A stretch of DNA of 22,305 bases from Candidatus Caenarcanales bacterium (GCA_022447685.1 JAKVAO010000044.1:1-22305); one strand, 5' to 3'. Positions 8,213 to 15,431 are shown, counted from the stretch's first letter. Numbers and translations are program-made. Notes: generated by a model not told the origin, from the sequence alone.

Positions 8213-9340
8213 CTAATTCTCAGCCTTATACTTAAACACAGCAAGGCAAACTAGTAAAAATATTAGATTAGGTGTCCACATAGCTGCCCAAGCTGGTAAA
8301 ACTCCGTTCTCACCAATGGAATCAAATACTGATTGTGAGATATAAAAAACAAAAACTATCGCTCCCATGCCGACATAACCCCAGTTGATTATGCTTCGTC
8401 TCTGTGTAATACCTAAGCAAGCACCAATTACTGCAAGTAAAATACAAGAAATTGGGTATGCAAACTTATTATGAAAACTTGTAAGCAGAGAATTGTATTC
8501 ATTCTCTTCAACTAGCTTCTCTTTGTTATCTTTTATGTATGTTTTAAGATCCATGAAGCTCATTTCTTTGGCTTTCATGACTTTATTTAGTATTCTTTGA
8601 GGGTCTATAGCACTTGGAACGAATGTATATTCAAAATCTGAGATAAAATGCTTGGAATTTTGGTGGTTTTTAGGATTTTTTCTGATAAGGCTAGTTGTGC
8701 CATCTCTTAATTCCCAGCCACCACGTTCAGCATTCCACCAAGCTTTTTTTGCGTTATATACCTGCAGTATATTTTTTTTGCCTACTTCGATAACGACTAA
8801 GTCATTGAGTATTTTATCTTTGATACTCTTAACATGAAAAATCTTCTTGATAGTTCCAGCCGCGTTTTTCTCTATATAGTTGTATGAATTTGCACTGTTA
8901 TTAGGTATTGGGTTCTGGTAAATCGCTAGTGAATATACTAATTTAGCAAGTGGGCTCGTCTGAGGAACCAGTATCTCGTTAATAGTAAAACTTAGTATCG
9001 CAGTGAGAGTACCTATGTATACCACCGGCAACATTAGCCGTTTAAAGCTGCTTCCAGTCGCTCGCATGGCTATAATCTCACTCTCCGAGGATAATTTCTG
9101 GAAAGCTAAGAAAGCTGCAAATAAAACACTTACAGGTAGAGTTAGAGCAAGCATATGAGGAACCTCTAAACCTAGGATAACTAGACCTTTCGAGATTGAG
9201 GCACCAGAAACTGCAAGAAGTTTGAAAATTACTTTAAGTTTATCTATGCCAAGCCAGATACCAGTAATAATACTAGCGCCGCTGACAAATGGTAACCAAA
9301 ATTCAGAGAATATGTGCTTATCCAAAATTTTTAATACCAT
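8213..9340 (-). CDS. LptF/LptG-family permease (YjgP/YjgQ)
   Basis: LptF and LptG are the inner-membrane permeases of the LptB2FG transporter that pulls lipopolysaccharide from the inner membrane toward the periplasmic bridge. The protein shows the usual layout: N-terminal membrane helices with the conserved P-x-x-L-x-L-T-L-P-V-S-V-L stretch and the SSESEIIAMRATG loop near residue 85, a periplasmic domain (about 130-270), and C-terminal helices beginning FHNKFAYPISCILLAVIG. At 375 residues it is the normal family size. Only one permease gene is visible, so LptF and LptG cannot be told apart, and lptB is not in the window. On the minus strand TAAAAT lies seven bases before the ATG. Confidence 0.92.
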   Translation of the reverse strand: MVLKILDKHIFSEFWLPFVSGASIITGIWLGIDKLKVIFKLLAVSGASISKGLVILGLEVPHMLALTLPVSVLFAAFLAFQKLSSESEIIAMRATGSSFKRLMLPVVYIGTLTAILSFTINEILVPQTSPLAKLVYSLAIYQNPIPNNSANSYNYIEKNAAGTIKKIFHVKSIKDKILNDLVVIEVGKKNILQVYNAKKAWWNAERGGWELRDGTTSLIRKNPKNHQNSKHFISDFEYTFVPSAIDPQRILNKVMKAKEMSFMDLKTYIKDNKEKLVEENEYNSLLTSFHNKFAYPISCILLAVIGACLGITQRRSIINWGYVGMGAIVFVFYISQSVFDSIGENGVLPAWAAMWTPNLIFLLVCLAVFKYKAEN

Positions 9341-9404
9341 TTTTAAAATTTTATATCAAATAGTATCGCTGCTGCACCTTATATATTCAGAATTAATTAT
9401 TCGT

Positions 9405-9468
9405 TCCCCCCACACACACGCACGCAAACACAGAGCCGGTTCAGATACAGCGAACCGGTTTCTTTTTT
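9405..9468 (+). ncRNA. Candidate small RNA: C/A-rich 5' part plus terminator hairpin
   Basis: The 140-base gap between divergent lptF/G and doxX contains a run of seven C, then an alternating CA/CG tract and an A/C-rich segment, unlike the AT-rich surroundings. A GC-rich hairpin (9436-9458) and T-rich tail follow. No coding gene on this strand lies upstream that such a terminator could serve. TATATT and AATTAT boxes occur about 10-25 bases before the C run. This fits a short transcript of about 60-65 bases with an unstructured C-rich 5' end. Alternatives are an attenuator in a doxX leader, or a DNA operator. Nothing shows transcription directly. Confidence 0.35.
9436..9468 (+). terminator. 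Intrinsic-terminator-like hairpin with T tail before doxX
   Basis: CCGGTTC at 9436-9442 pairs with GAACCGG at 9452-9458 around a nine-base loop, and TTTCTTTTTT follows directly. It is oriented for plus-strand transcripts only; the minus strand has no T-tract on its exit side. The same dyad may be an operator: its GTTC...GAAC core also occurs in the dyad at 15313-15336 beside the lysR gene. Confidence 0.55.
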
Positions 9469-9482
9469 GCTATATTATTTTT

Positions 9483-9890
9483 GTGTTTACTAAATTTACA
9501 AACTCTCAATTAGCCTTCTTTTTTGGGAGGTTACTCTATGGCGTTAATTTTTTTGCTCATGGTTTAGTTCGCATACCAAAGCTAAATAAATTTATGGAAT
9601 GGATCTTGAATGAGTTTAAAGATACTATGATTCCTAAAGTGTTACTTGAGCCTTATGCTTTTCTGCTAGTTTTTCTAGAATTAGTGGTGGGTGTTTCTCT
9701 TGTCTTTGGGTTTAAAACTAGATTCTTCTTGATAATTTCTAATTTAATTTTAATCTCTCTGATTTTTGGGGCATGTATACAGGAAGCTTGGCCAAGAGTT
9801 GGAGTGCAAATGGTTTACGCTATTTTTAATTACCAATTGCTTAGGGACTATTCTAATCAAAATGACATTTTGAGTATTACAAAACGCTAA
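9483..9890 (+). CDS. DoxX family membrane protein
   Basis: This protein of about 135 residues has four predicted membrane segments. It begins with the characteristic GRLLYGVNFFAHGLVRIPKL stretch, then a hydrophobic ELVVGVSLVFGF helix pair and a final helix around VGVQMVYAIFNY. DoxX proteins are small membrane proteins related to the DoxD subunit of thiosulfate:quinone oxidoreductase; their usual role is loosely linked to redox or quinone stress. The frame is open far upstream, over the opposing permease gene, but GTG at 9483 is the sensible start: it lies six bases after TATATT and just before the conserved first helix. E. coli yqjF, also DoxX-like, is a target of the LysR regulator YhaJ, and a LysR gene with a similar dyad lies 5 kb away. 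Confidence 0.82.
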   Translation: MFTKFTNSQLAFFFGRLLYGVNFFAHGLVRIPKLNKFMEWILNEFKDTMIPKVLLEPYAFLLVFLELVVGVSLVFGFKTRFFLIISNLILISLIFGACIQEAWPRVGVQMVYAIFNYQLLRDYSNQNDILSITKR

Positions 9891-9938
9891 AGGTTTTAGT
9901 TAATTACCCGTAATAATTAAGCAAAAGTAAAAACTTTA

Positions 9939-9963
9939 AACCTTATAGTTTAACTATAGGGTT
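9939..9963 (+). promoter_or_regulatory. MerR-type dyad operator
   Basis: AACCTTATAGTT and AACTATAGGGTT flank a single T and match as inverted halves at 11 of 12 positions. The ACC...CTATAGGGT layout is like the operators of heavy-metal MerR regulators such as CadR and ZntR. It sits just upstream of the exported His/Asp-rich gene whose ATG is at 9981. A MerR gene of the metal class begins 1.04 kb away. A TTAAAC at its left edge could be the -35. The -10 is unclear; TATGTT at 9969-9974 or a GTTTGT nearer the dyad are candidates. Confidence 0.75.
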
Positions 9964-9980
9964 TGTGGTATGTTGAAAAT

Positions 9981-10595
9981 ATGAAAAATTATATTACAAA
10001 ATTATTTACTTATGGTTTAGTACTTTGCTGTCCTCTATGTTTTGGCTTAATGCAGCCAGTGAAATCCCATGCCGGGCACGAACATTTGCCTAAAACAATC
10101 TCAGAGAAATCTGCTAAGAGAGGATTAAAATCAACTATGTCTAAATACCTCAACCTTAAATATGAAGTTCTTATTGATGGAGCGCATGAAGGGCATTTCT
10201 ACATTAGAAAAATGAAAAAAAATAAAGAAGGTATGGCATTCAGAATGGAACAGACTTTCCATATGGCTGATGGAGATCTTGTTGACTCTAAGGTTAAAGC
10301 AAGTTATTTAAGTGATGATAAAACTCTTAAATATCATGTAGACGGTGAAGAAAATAATTATGAACTTTGGATTGATTTCCAGGACCTTGAAGGCGGTGAA
10401 AACCCTGGTGTGAGAATTACTTATTCAAAGGATGCTGAAAATAGAGAAATTACTGTTGAAGATATTATTGTGAAACAAGTTCTTGAATCAGATGACAAAT
10501 CTGACGGTCACGGTGATGGTTCTCATGGAGATGATACAAACGGTGACGACTCTCATGGTGATGAAATGTCTGATGAAATGATGGAAATGAATTAA
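9981..10595 (+). CDS. Exported protein with His/Asp/Met-rich metal-binding-type tail
   Basis: The protein is about 204 residues when started at the ATG at 9981. An earlier TTG at 9963 overlaps the MerR operator and would weaken the signal peptide, so I reject it. Residues 1-31 form a signal peptide ending KSHA, and the mature protein would begin GHEHLPKT. The middle (about 50-165) is a beta-rich region of no family I recognise. The last 35 residues repeat DGHGDG, SHGDD, DSHGDEMSDEMMEMN, a tail rich in His, Asp and Met that is typical of metal-binding sequences. With the MerR-type operator in front, a periplasmic role in metal binding or metal stress is likely but inferred. Its stop overlaps the stop of the opposing merR gene by two bases. 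Confidence 0.75.
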   Translation: MKNYITKLFTYGLVLCCPLCFGLMQPVKSHAGHEHLPKTISEKSAKRGLKSTMSKYLNLKYEVLIDGAHEGHFYIRKMKKNKEGMAFRMEQTFHMADGDLVDSKVKASYLSDDKTLKYHVDGEENNYELWIDFQDLEGGENPGVRITYSKDAENREITVEDIIVKQVLESDDKSDGHGDGSHGDDTNGDDSHGDEMSDEMMEMN

Positions 10596-11002
10596 TCTTC
10601 ATTGCAGCTTTTCAGCTTCTTGAGTATAGGGCATTTGTCAGTTGACATTTTGCCACTACAGGATTGATTTAGTGAAGTGAGGTAGTTTCTAGTCGTTTCT
10701 AGTGATTTGATTTGTTCATCTATCTCCTGAATTTTCGAGTTGACTATCTCCTTCACATCTTTTCCTAGTGCTGCTTCTGAGCTTTTGAGATTTACTAAGA
10801 CTTTAATTTCTTCCAAGCTAAAACCAAATTCTCTAGCGTTTTTTATAAAGTTAATGTGTTCAAAGTAATCGTCACTATAGTTTCTATAACCAGAGTCAGT
10901 TCTAGCAGGTTCTGGTAAAATTCCTAATTGCTCATAGTATCTAATAGTTTGAACACTCAAACCAGTTTCTTTAGATAATTTACCTATGCTTCTCTTCGCC
11001 AT
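10592..11002 (-). CDS. MerR family metal-responsive transcriptional regulator
   Basis: MerR proteins bind the spacer of long-spaced promoters and twist the DNA when metal binds. This 136-residue protein has the N-terminal winged helix-turn-helix (IGKLSKETGLSVQTIRYYEQLGILP), the GYRNYSDD wing, the dimerisation helix (about 80-110) and a C-terminal metal loop with Cys115, Cys124 and Cys133. The C-x8-C spacing matches ZntR, PbrR and MerR rather than CueR (C-x7-C). However, the Cys at about position 79 that completes divalent-metal sites is absent; the local sequence is AALGKD, closer to the CueR pattern at this site but with Gly in place of Ser. The metal is therefore uncertain. Likely targets are the dyad at 9939-9963 and perhaps the palindrome at 11007-11026. 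Confidence 0.92.
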   Translation of the reverse strand: MAKRSIGKLSKETGLSVQTIRYYEQLGILPEPARTDSGYRNYSDDYFEHINFIKNAREFGFSLEEIKVLVNLKSSEAALGKDVKEIVNSKIQEIDEQIKSLETTRNYLTSLNQSCSGKMSTDKCPILKKLKSCNED

Positions 11003-11006
11003 TTAA

Positions 11007-11026
11007 ACTATTTAATATTAAGTAGT
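11007..11026. promoter_or_regulatory. 20-bp near-perfect palindrome between merR and the barrel gene
   Basis: ACTATTTAATATTAAGTAGT is self-complementary except for one pair. It fills most of the 31-base gap between the divergent merR start (11002) and the TTG of the outer-membrane gene (11034). TAGTAT at 11023-11028 could be the -10 of the rightward gene. An operator controlling both genes is plausible, but the sequence differs from the dyad at 9939-9963, and AT-rich palindromes arise easily. Confidence 0.4.
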
Positions 11027-11033
11027 ATATCAA

Positions 11034-12074
11034 TTGTTTAGAATCATCCTACTAATCTTATTATTATTTCCTCTCAAAGCCATGGCTTGTGCCTGTGGCG
11101 GTCATTCGTTGTTTGGTGGAGTTGGTCTCGCTACACCTCTAATTACAGTTCCAGCTCATACTTTAGATCGTGGTCAATTTGCTTTGAGTACTGGAATTAA
11201 CTATCAAAATTTCCACGAATTTGGTATCTCAGACTTTAGGAGGATTAATGCAAGAAGAGAGCACACTCATTCATTGTCGTCTCAGATGCAAGTCTTTATG
11301 AGCGCTGCTTATGGAGTCACGGACGATATAGATATAATTGTTACCTATCCTTTTAATGCAACATATGGTTTGCTCACTACTTTTCAGGGTATTACTATTG
11401 ATGATGGTAACTCGATAGGTCTAGGTGACATGAATTTGATTACGAAGTATAGATTTTTAAATCTTGAAGAATCTGGTTTTTCTGCAGCTTTACTCGGTGG
11501 AATTAAATTCCCGACTGGTAGTACTTCTGAAACTAATGAATTTGGTTTTGCTTTAGGCGCTGATGACCAGCCAGGGACAGGGTCTTATGATCCTTTATTT
11601 GGACTTGCTGTGAGTAAAGTTTTTGATACTTTTAACCTCGATGCTAATGTTTTGTATTTATTATCTACAGAAGGTTTCCAGGATGTCATAGCTGGTGATG
11701 TTTTGAATTTTAATTTAGCCTTAAGTTATGCAATTAAAGAAGATGTCTGTGAGCTTGGTAATTGTCCATCTTATAGAGAAAAGTTCCACTCTTATCTTAG
11801 TAAACTGTTTCCGAGTAAAGTCCTAGGACAAGATTTGGCTTGGAGTTTATTTACTGAAATAAATGGTGCTTGGCAAGAAAAAACTGAATTTCAAGGAATC
11901 AAAGATGATTCACACGGTGGCATGATAATTAATTGGATGAATGGTTTGAAGCTTGCTATCAATGAAAGGTTCATTTGGGCTATGGGAGTGAGTTTTCCGA
12001 TGATTCAAGATTTAAATGGAACTCAGCCTGATGCAGGAGTTGCACTTAGTAGTAATATTTCTGTAGTATTTTAA
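11034..12074 (+). CDS. Predicted outer-membrane beta-barrel protein, mature end CACGGH
   Basis: This 346-residue protein starts at TTG 11034; the signal peptide (FRIILLILLLFPLKAMA) requires this start. The predicted mature N-terminus is CACGGHSLFGG, with two Cys and a His. It then shows alternating hydrophobic strands and the GLGDMNLITKYRF motif typical of the barrel family grouped with phenol-degradation MetA-like 'transporter' proteins, and ends in an aromatic-terminated strand (SNISVVF) as outer-membrane barrels do. The N-terminal Cys/His cluster recalls CACGCG-type starts of outer-membrane proteins near metal genes; that link is from memory and inferential. It is next to merR and two bases before the amidotransferase gene, suggesting co-transcription. 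A lipoprotein start at Cys19 is an alternative, but the lipobox is poor. Confidence 0.75.
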   Translation: MFRIILLILLLFPLKAMACACGGHSLFGGVGLATPLITVPAHTLDRGQFALSTGINYQNFHEFGISDFRRINARREHTHSLSSQMQVFMSAAYGVTDDIDIIVTYPFNATYGLLTTFQGITIDDGNSIGLGDMNLITKYRFLNLEESGFSAALLGGIKFPTGSTSETNEFGFALGADDQPGTGSYDPLFGLAVSKVFDTFNLDANVLYLLSTEGFQDVIAGDVLNFNLALSYAIKEDVCELGNCPSYREKFHSYLSKLFPSKVLGQDLAWSLFTEINGAWQEKTEFQGIKDDSHGGMIINWMNGLKLAINERFIWAMGVSFPMIQDLNGTQPDAGVALSSNISVVF

Positions 12075-12076
12075 TA

Positions 12077-12796
12077 ATGAAAGTATGCATTCTACAGCAT
12101 GTTAGTTTTGAAGGTCCAGCCATGATTCTTGACTGGATCAAAGAAAAAGGTTTTGAATTTGAAATTATAAAACTTTTTGAGGGGCAGGCTTTGCCTGCCA
12201 TAGATAGCTTTGAAATGCTTGTCGTCATGGGTGGTCCTATGAGTGTTCATGGTGAAGCTGAATTCACTTGGCTTGGTGAGGAGAAAAGATTTATTAAGTC
12301 TGCAATTGATTCTCAGAAGAAGGTTTTGGGTATTTGTTTGGGGGCGCAGCTGATAGCGACTGTTTTGGGGACTAAGGTTGGCAAAGCTGAGAATAAGGAA
12401 ATAGGTTGGTTTCCAGTAGAGTTGAGTCCTGTAGCTAAGCAAAACCAAGTATTTAGTGACATAGATGAAAACATAACTGTACTTCACTTTCATGGAGAAG
12501 GTTTTGCTATCCCCGATGCTGCAGAATTGATTTTCTCTAGTGAGGGACATCAAAATCAAGGCTTTACTTATGGTGATAATATACTTGCACTTCAGTTTCA
12601 TTTTGAAATGAATGAAGCTACTTTGAAATCTATTCTAGAGAATACTAGTGATATAGCAGATAGTCGGTCTGGTGATAGATTTATCCAAAGTGAGAATGCT
12701 GTGCTTGCTGGTTTAAAGTATCAGGAGCTTTGTAAGAAAAATTTACACAAGATAATATCAAGGATGTTTATTGACTCCTATGTATGTAGAGAATAG
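12077..12796 (+). CDS. Class I glutamine amidotransferase-like protein
   Basis: The 239-residue protein has the triad glutamine amidotransferase fold: MGGPMSV at residues 51-57, the nucleophile elbow GICLGAQ with Cys87, and His175 and Glu177 in QFHFEMN. It resembles the stand-alone GuaA-amidotransferase-like family, whose members release ammonia from glutamine or act on gamma-glutamyl compounds. No synthetase domain is fused or adjacent, so the acceptor is unknown. The ATG follows the stop of the barrel gene by two bases with no evident Shine-Dalgarno, so translational coupling is likely. Confidence 0.88.
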   Translation: MKVCILQHVSFEGPAMILDWIKEKGFEFEIIKLFEGQALPAIDSFEMLVVMGGPMSVHGEAEFTWLGEEKRFIKSAIDSQKKVLGICLGAQLIATVLGTKVGKAENKEIGWFPVELSPVAKQNQVFSDIDENITVLHFHGEGFAIPDAAELIFSSEGHQNQGFTYGDNILALQFHFEMNEATLKSILENTSDIADSRSGDRFIQSENAVLAGLKYQELCKKNLHKIISRMFIDSYVCRE

Positions 12797-12849
12797 AATT
12801 CGGGCGGTTATAGATTTACTGAGAGTGAAATAAAATAGAAGCATATTAT

Positions 12850-13083
12850 ATGTTAGATAGTAAAACCGTGGCTCCTAAGCCTATGTTTAATTCAAATTCC
12901 CCAGTAAATAAAACAGATAGAGATCTTGAACAAGGAGCTGAAACTGGGGCGAAATTGTTCGTAACTGTTTTGAAGGTTGGTATTCCAGGGCTAGAACAAG
13001 TAATACTACAAGAATTACAAAAGCCAAATAAGTTACCGAAGGATGAAATACCTGGATTAAGCGAAGTGTCTACGCATGCTTAA
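12850..13083 (+). CDS. Small hypothetical protein, 77 residues
   Basis: I do not recognise this protein. A polar N-terminus (SPVNKTDRDLEQ) is followed by a short hydrophobic stretch (GAKLFVTVLKVGIPGL) and a Pro/Lys-rich tail. There is no signal peptide or membrane anchor. The ATG has no Shine-Dalgarno. Its TAA abuts the TAG of the opposing NADH dehydrogenase gene with no base between, which fits the close convergent ends of the other genes here and supports it being real. Confidence 0.5.
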   Translation: MLDSKTVAPKPMFNSNSPVNKTDRDLEQGAETGAKLFVTVLKVGIPGLEQVILQELQKPNKLPKDEIPGLSEVSTHA

Positions 13084-14376
13084 CTAACTCTTCATCAACT
13101 CAGGTGAAATAGAGGCCTTATCTTCGTAGTTAACATTATTAATTACTCTAGATGAGTAGTTCCCGAATAGATAAGTCCAAATCCAATCGAAAAGAACAAC
13201 TGCTCTATTTCTGAAACCTATTAACAGTAATAAGTGAACTAAACCCCATAGTATCCAGGCAGCAGAACCTTTCAGGTGAAGCATAGGTAATTCAGCTACA
13301 GCTGCGCGCTTACCAATGATAGCCATGGTTCCAAGATCATCATATTTGAATGGCTTTAAGTCTGATTTATCTTTACCAGCGCAAAGCTTCCTGAGGGCTC
13401 TACCCAAATAAATTCCTTGTTGTTTTGCAACTGAACCTAAACCTGGAAGTGGTCTTTCTTCTTGCATGAATTCAGCGGTATCACCTAAAACAAAAACTTT
13501 GTCGTCGTCATGAAGATTTAGATATTCATCTACTTGGATTTTGTTTCCTCTAGCAGGTTTATCTATATTGAGTAGTTTGACTGCACCAACACCGCGAACT
13601 CCAGCTGCCCAAATGATAGTATTAGCCTCTAAAGTACCTTCAGATGTCTCTACTACATTAGGTTTAATATCTTTAACCATAGTGTTTAGTTTTACCTGGA
13701 TGCCTAATTTGTGAAGTGCTCTAAGTGAGTAGTCTGAGAGGTAAGTTGAGAATGGACCTAATGGTCTTTCACCGGCTTCAATTAAATGAACAGTGATGTC
13801 TTCAAAGTTAATAGCCTTCTCTTCTTGGGCAAATTGTTTCGCTATCTCAGAAATAATACCAGCCATCTCTACTCCAGTAGGACCGGCTCCAACGATGGCA
13901 AAGCTCAGCATTTTCTTTCTAGCTTCTTTATCATGAGTGATAAGAGAACTCTCTAATTGAGTTTGTATGTGGTTCTTTAATCTGAGTGCTCCACCTAGAG
14001 TTTTCAAAGTGAAAACATCTTTTTGCCAGTGATCGTTGCCGAAGAAATTATAAGTACTTCCTGTTGCGATTACTAAATAGTCATAATCGTATTCATTGAA
14101 GTCAGTGAACACTCTTTGTCCAGATCTATCTATATTCTGAACTTCTTCCATTCTTACTGTGATATTCTCACTCTCAGCAAAAACAAGTCTCAGAGGAATC
14201 GCGACATTCTCTGGCGAAAGAATTCCAGCTGCTACCTGGTAAAGTAATGGTTGAAATAAATGATGATTTTGTTTGTCTATAAGTAGCACATCAACATCAT
14301 GATTCGCGAGTTTTCTAGCGGCAAAAATACCACCAAAGCCACCACCAATAATAATTACTCTTTTTCTATGAGACAT
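13084..14376 (-). CDS. ndh: Type 2 NADH dehydrogenase (FAD-dependent NADH:quinone oxidoreductase)
   Basis: NDH-2 is a single-subunit membrane-surface flavoenzyme that passes electrons from NADH to quinone without pumping protons. The protein has the FAD-binding GGGFGG at 11-16, the HHLFQPLLYQVAAG stretch at 38-51, the NADH-binding GAGPTGVE at 163-170, FVLGDTAE for the second FAD contact, and an amphipathic or hydrophobic C-terminal region (AAWILWGLVHLLLLIGFRNR) that fits membrane association. At 430 residues it has the normal family length. It lies beside a quinone-stress operon controlled by a LysR gene, a fitting location for a quinone-reducing enzyme, although no co-transcription is evident because lysR is separated by 66 bases. 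Confidence 0.93.
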   Translation of the reverse strand: MSHRKRVIIIGGGFGGIFAARKLANHDVDVLLIDKQNHHLFQPLLYQVAAGILSPENVAIPLRLVFAESENITVRMEEVQNIDRSGQRVFTDFNEYDYDYLVIATGSTYNFFGNDHWQKDVFTLKTLGGALRLKNHIQTQLESSLITHDKEARKKMLSFAIVGAGPTGVEMAGIISEIAKQFAQEEKAINFEDITVHLIEAGERPLGPFSTYLSDYSLRALHKLGIQVKLNTMVKDIKPNVVETSEGTLEANTIIWAAGVRGVGAVKLLNIDKPARGNKIQVDEYLNLHDDDKVFVLGDTAEFMQEERPLPGLGSVAKQQGIYLGRALRKLCAGKDKSDLKPFKYDDLGTMAIIGKRAAVAELPMLHLKGSAAWILWGLVHLLLLIGFRNRAVVLFDWIWTYLFGNYSSRVINNVNYEDKASISPELMKS

Positions 14377-14442
14377 TATATTTGCAATCTTAACTCTTTA
14401 GAATGAGAATTGTTTAAAAACAATAAAATTTTAAGTATTATT

Positions 14443-15297
14443 CTAATAGCAATCCCAAATAAACTGGTTGACTTTCCCATGGGCTGTATCTTTTTTTCTC
14501 GCTAAGTAGATTAGTAATTTTTCGGTAGGCTCTATTTCATTCAATTCATAAAGTTTACAAGTGCGTAATTCTTTTTTGATTTCGAAATGAGGTAGCCTAC
14601 CCCAGCCCATACCATTTAGAATTAATTCTTTTTTACTCTGTAAGTCAGAGACAAACCATTTACTATTTTTGGAATAGAGTCCAGCTGTTGCTCCATGAGC
14701 AAGGCTGCTTTTGAGAACGATTTGGGGGTATTGTTTTAACTTCTCTAGACTTTTCTTTTTTGTGTTGAGAAAGGGATGCTCGCTTGCTATTAATAATGGC
14801 ATTTCAGTTCTAAAAACTTTTTTGTATTCAAGTTCTTTACCATTGGTTTTGGTTTCAACAAAAGCAATATCGGACTTGTTTTCAAGTAGTAATTGTTCGC
14901 CACTTAAAACTTCTCTTTCAAGAAACATGTGGGTTTTGGGGAATTTTTTATTGGTAATTTTAATAAGTTCACTTAACTTGTTTATTGGAAACATAATTGA
15001 GGAGCTGATTTTAATATGAGACTCTATATTTTCACCAAGCAGCTTTACAAACTCACCTAGCTTGTCTTGTAGTATACAAATCTCTTCAGCTTTTTCTACA
15101 AGCATCTTAGCTTTGCTGGTTAACTGAGCTTTATAAGTATTTTTCTCAATTAAATCAAAACCAACTTTGTTTTCAAGGTTTTTGATACTTCGACTAAGAC
15201 CTGATTTGGCGATGAAAAGGCTGTCAGCAGCTGCACTGATACTACCTTCATCTTCTACTGCTTTCAATATTTCTAACTGCTCAATATCTAGAACCAT
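14443..15297 (-). CDS. LysR family transcriptional regulator
   Basis: The N-terminal helix-turn-helix is typical (LEILKAVEDEGSISAAADSLFIAKSGLSRSIKNLE, residues about 8-43), followed by a linker helix and a substrate-binding domain (about 90-284) with the expected alternating motifs (SDIAFVET, MPLLIASEHPF, LILNGMGWGRLPHFEI). It is divergent from the yceI-like gene by 134 bases that contain two dyads, the classic arrangement of a LysR regulator controlling its neighbour and itself. In E. coli the LysR protein YhaJ sits beside yhaK (pirin-like) and regulates yqjF, next to yqjG; this cluster has the same partners, so a role in sensing quinone-like compounds is a reasonable inference. TAAAAT ends six bases before its ATG. 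Confidence 0.92.
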   Translation of the reverse strand: MVLDIEQLEILKAVEDEGSISAAADSLFIAKSGLSRSIKNLENKVGFDLIEKNTYKAQLTSKAKMLVEKAEEICILQDKLGEFVKLLGENIESHIKISSSIMFPINKLSELIKITNKKFPKTHMFLEREVLSGEQLLLENKSDIAFVETKTNGKELEYKKVFRTEMPLLIASEHPFLNTKKKSLEKLKQYPQIVLKSSLAHGATAGLYSKNSKWFVSDLQSKKELILNGMGWGRLPHFEIKKELRTCKLYELNEIEPTEKLLIYLARKKDTAHGKVNQFIWDCY

Positions 15298-15312
15298 AGC
15301 TATATTTTAGCA

Positions 15313-15336
15313 ACTTGTTCACTTTTTGGAACAAGT
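15313..15336. promoter_or_regulatory. LysR-type dyad O1
   Basis: ACTTGTTC and GAACAAGT form perfect 8-bp arms around an eight-base spacer. The dyad lies 16 bases from the lysR ATG, over the likely lysR promoter (TAAAAT, minus strand, at 15304-15309), so it could mediate autoregulation. The GTTC...GAAC core is shared with the dyad before doxX at 9436-9458, where the spacer is nine bases. Confidence 0.65.
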
Positions 15337-15343
15337 CGTGTCT

Positions 15344-15372
15344 AAACTCGTAACAATTATGTGAACGAGTTT
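15344..15372. promoter_or_regulatory. LysR-type dyad O2 upstream of the yceI operon
   Basis: AAACTCGT and ACGAGTTT form perfect 8-bp arms around a 13-base spacer. The dyad lies just upstream of a TATTAT box (15376-15381) that could be the -10 of the rightward operon, a good position for an activating site. Its arms differ from O1, so the two dyads may bind different proteins or different halves of the same regulator. Confidence 0.55.
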
Positions 15373-15418
15373 GGGTATTATAGAAATATAGCGAAATGCA
15401 CAACGTAAGATTTTAAAT

Positions 15419-15424
15419 AAGGAG
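15419..15424 (+). promoter_or_regulatory. Strong Shine-Dalgarno of the yceI-like gene
   Basis: AAGGAG lies seven bases before the ATG at 15432 and fixes the start. It is one of only two clear Shine-Dalgarno sequences in the window; the other (AAGGAG at 17112-17117) precedes the pirin gene in the same operon. Confidence 0.85.
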
Positions 15425-15431
15425 CAAAGAA

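Noticed and set aside
9222..9482. An N-terminal extension of the DoxX protein in the same open frame
   Set aside because: It overlaps the opposing permease gene, crosses the hairpin and C/A tract, and encodes no family-typical sequence. GTG 9483 gives the normal DoxX start.
12092..12601. Long open frame on the minus strand inside the amidotransferase gene
   Set aside because: It lies wholly opposite a well-supported gene and its composition is that of an antisense shadow.
14410..14432. TTGTTT/AAACAA inverted repeat after lysR as a terminator
   Set aside because: The stem is only 6-7 A/T-rich pairs, and no T-tract follows in the direction of lysR transcription.
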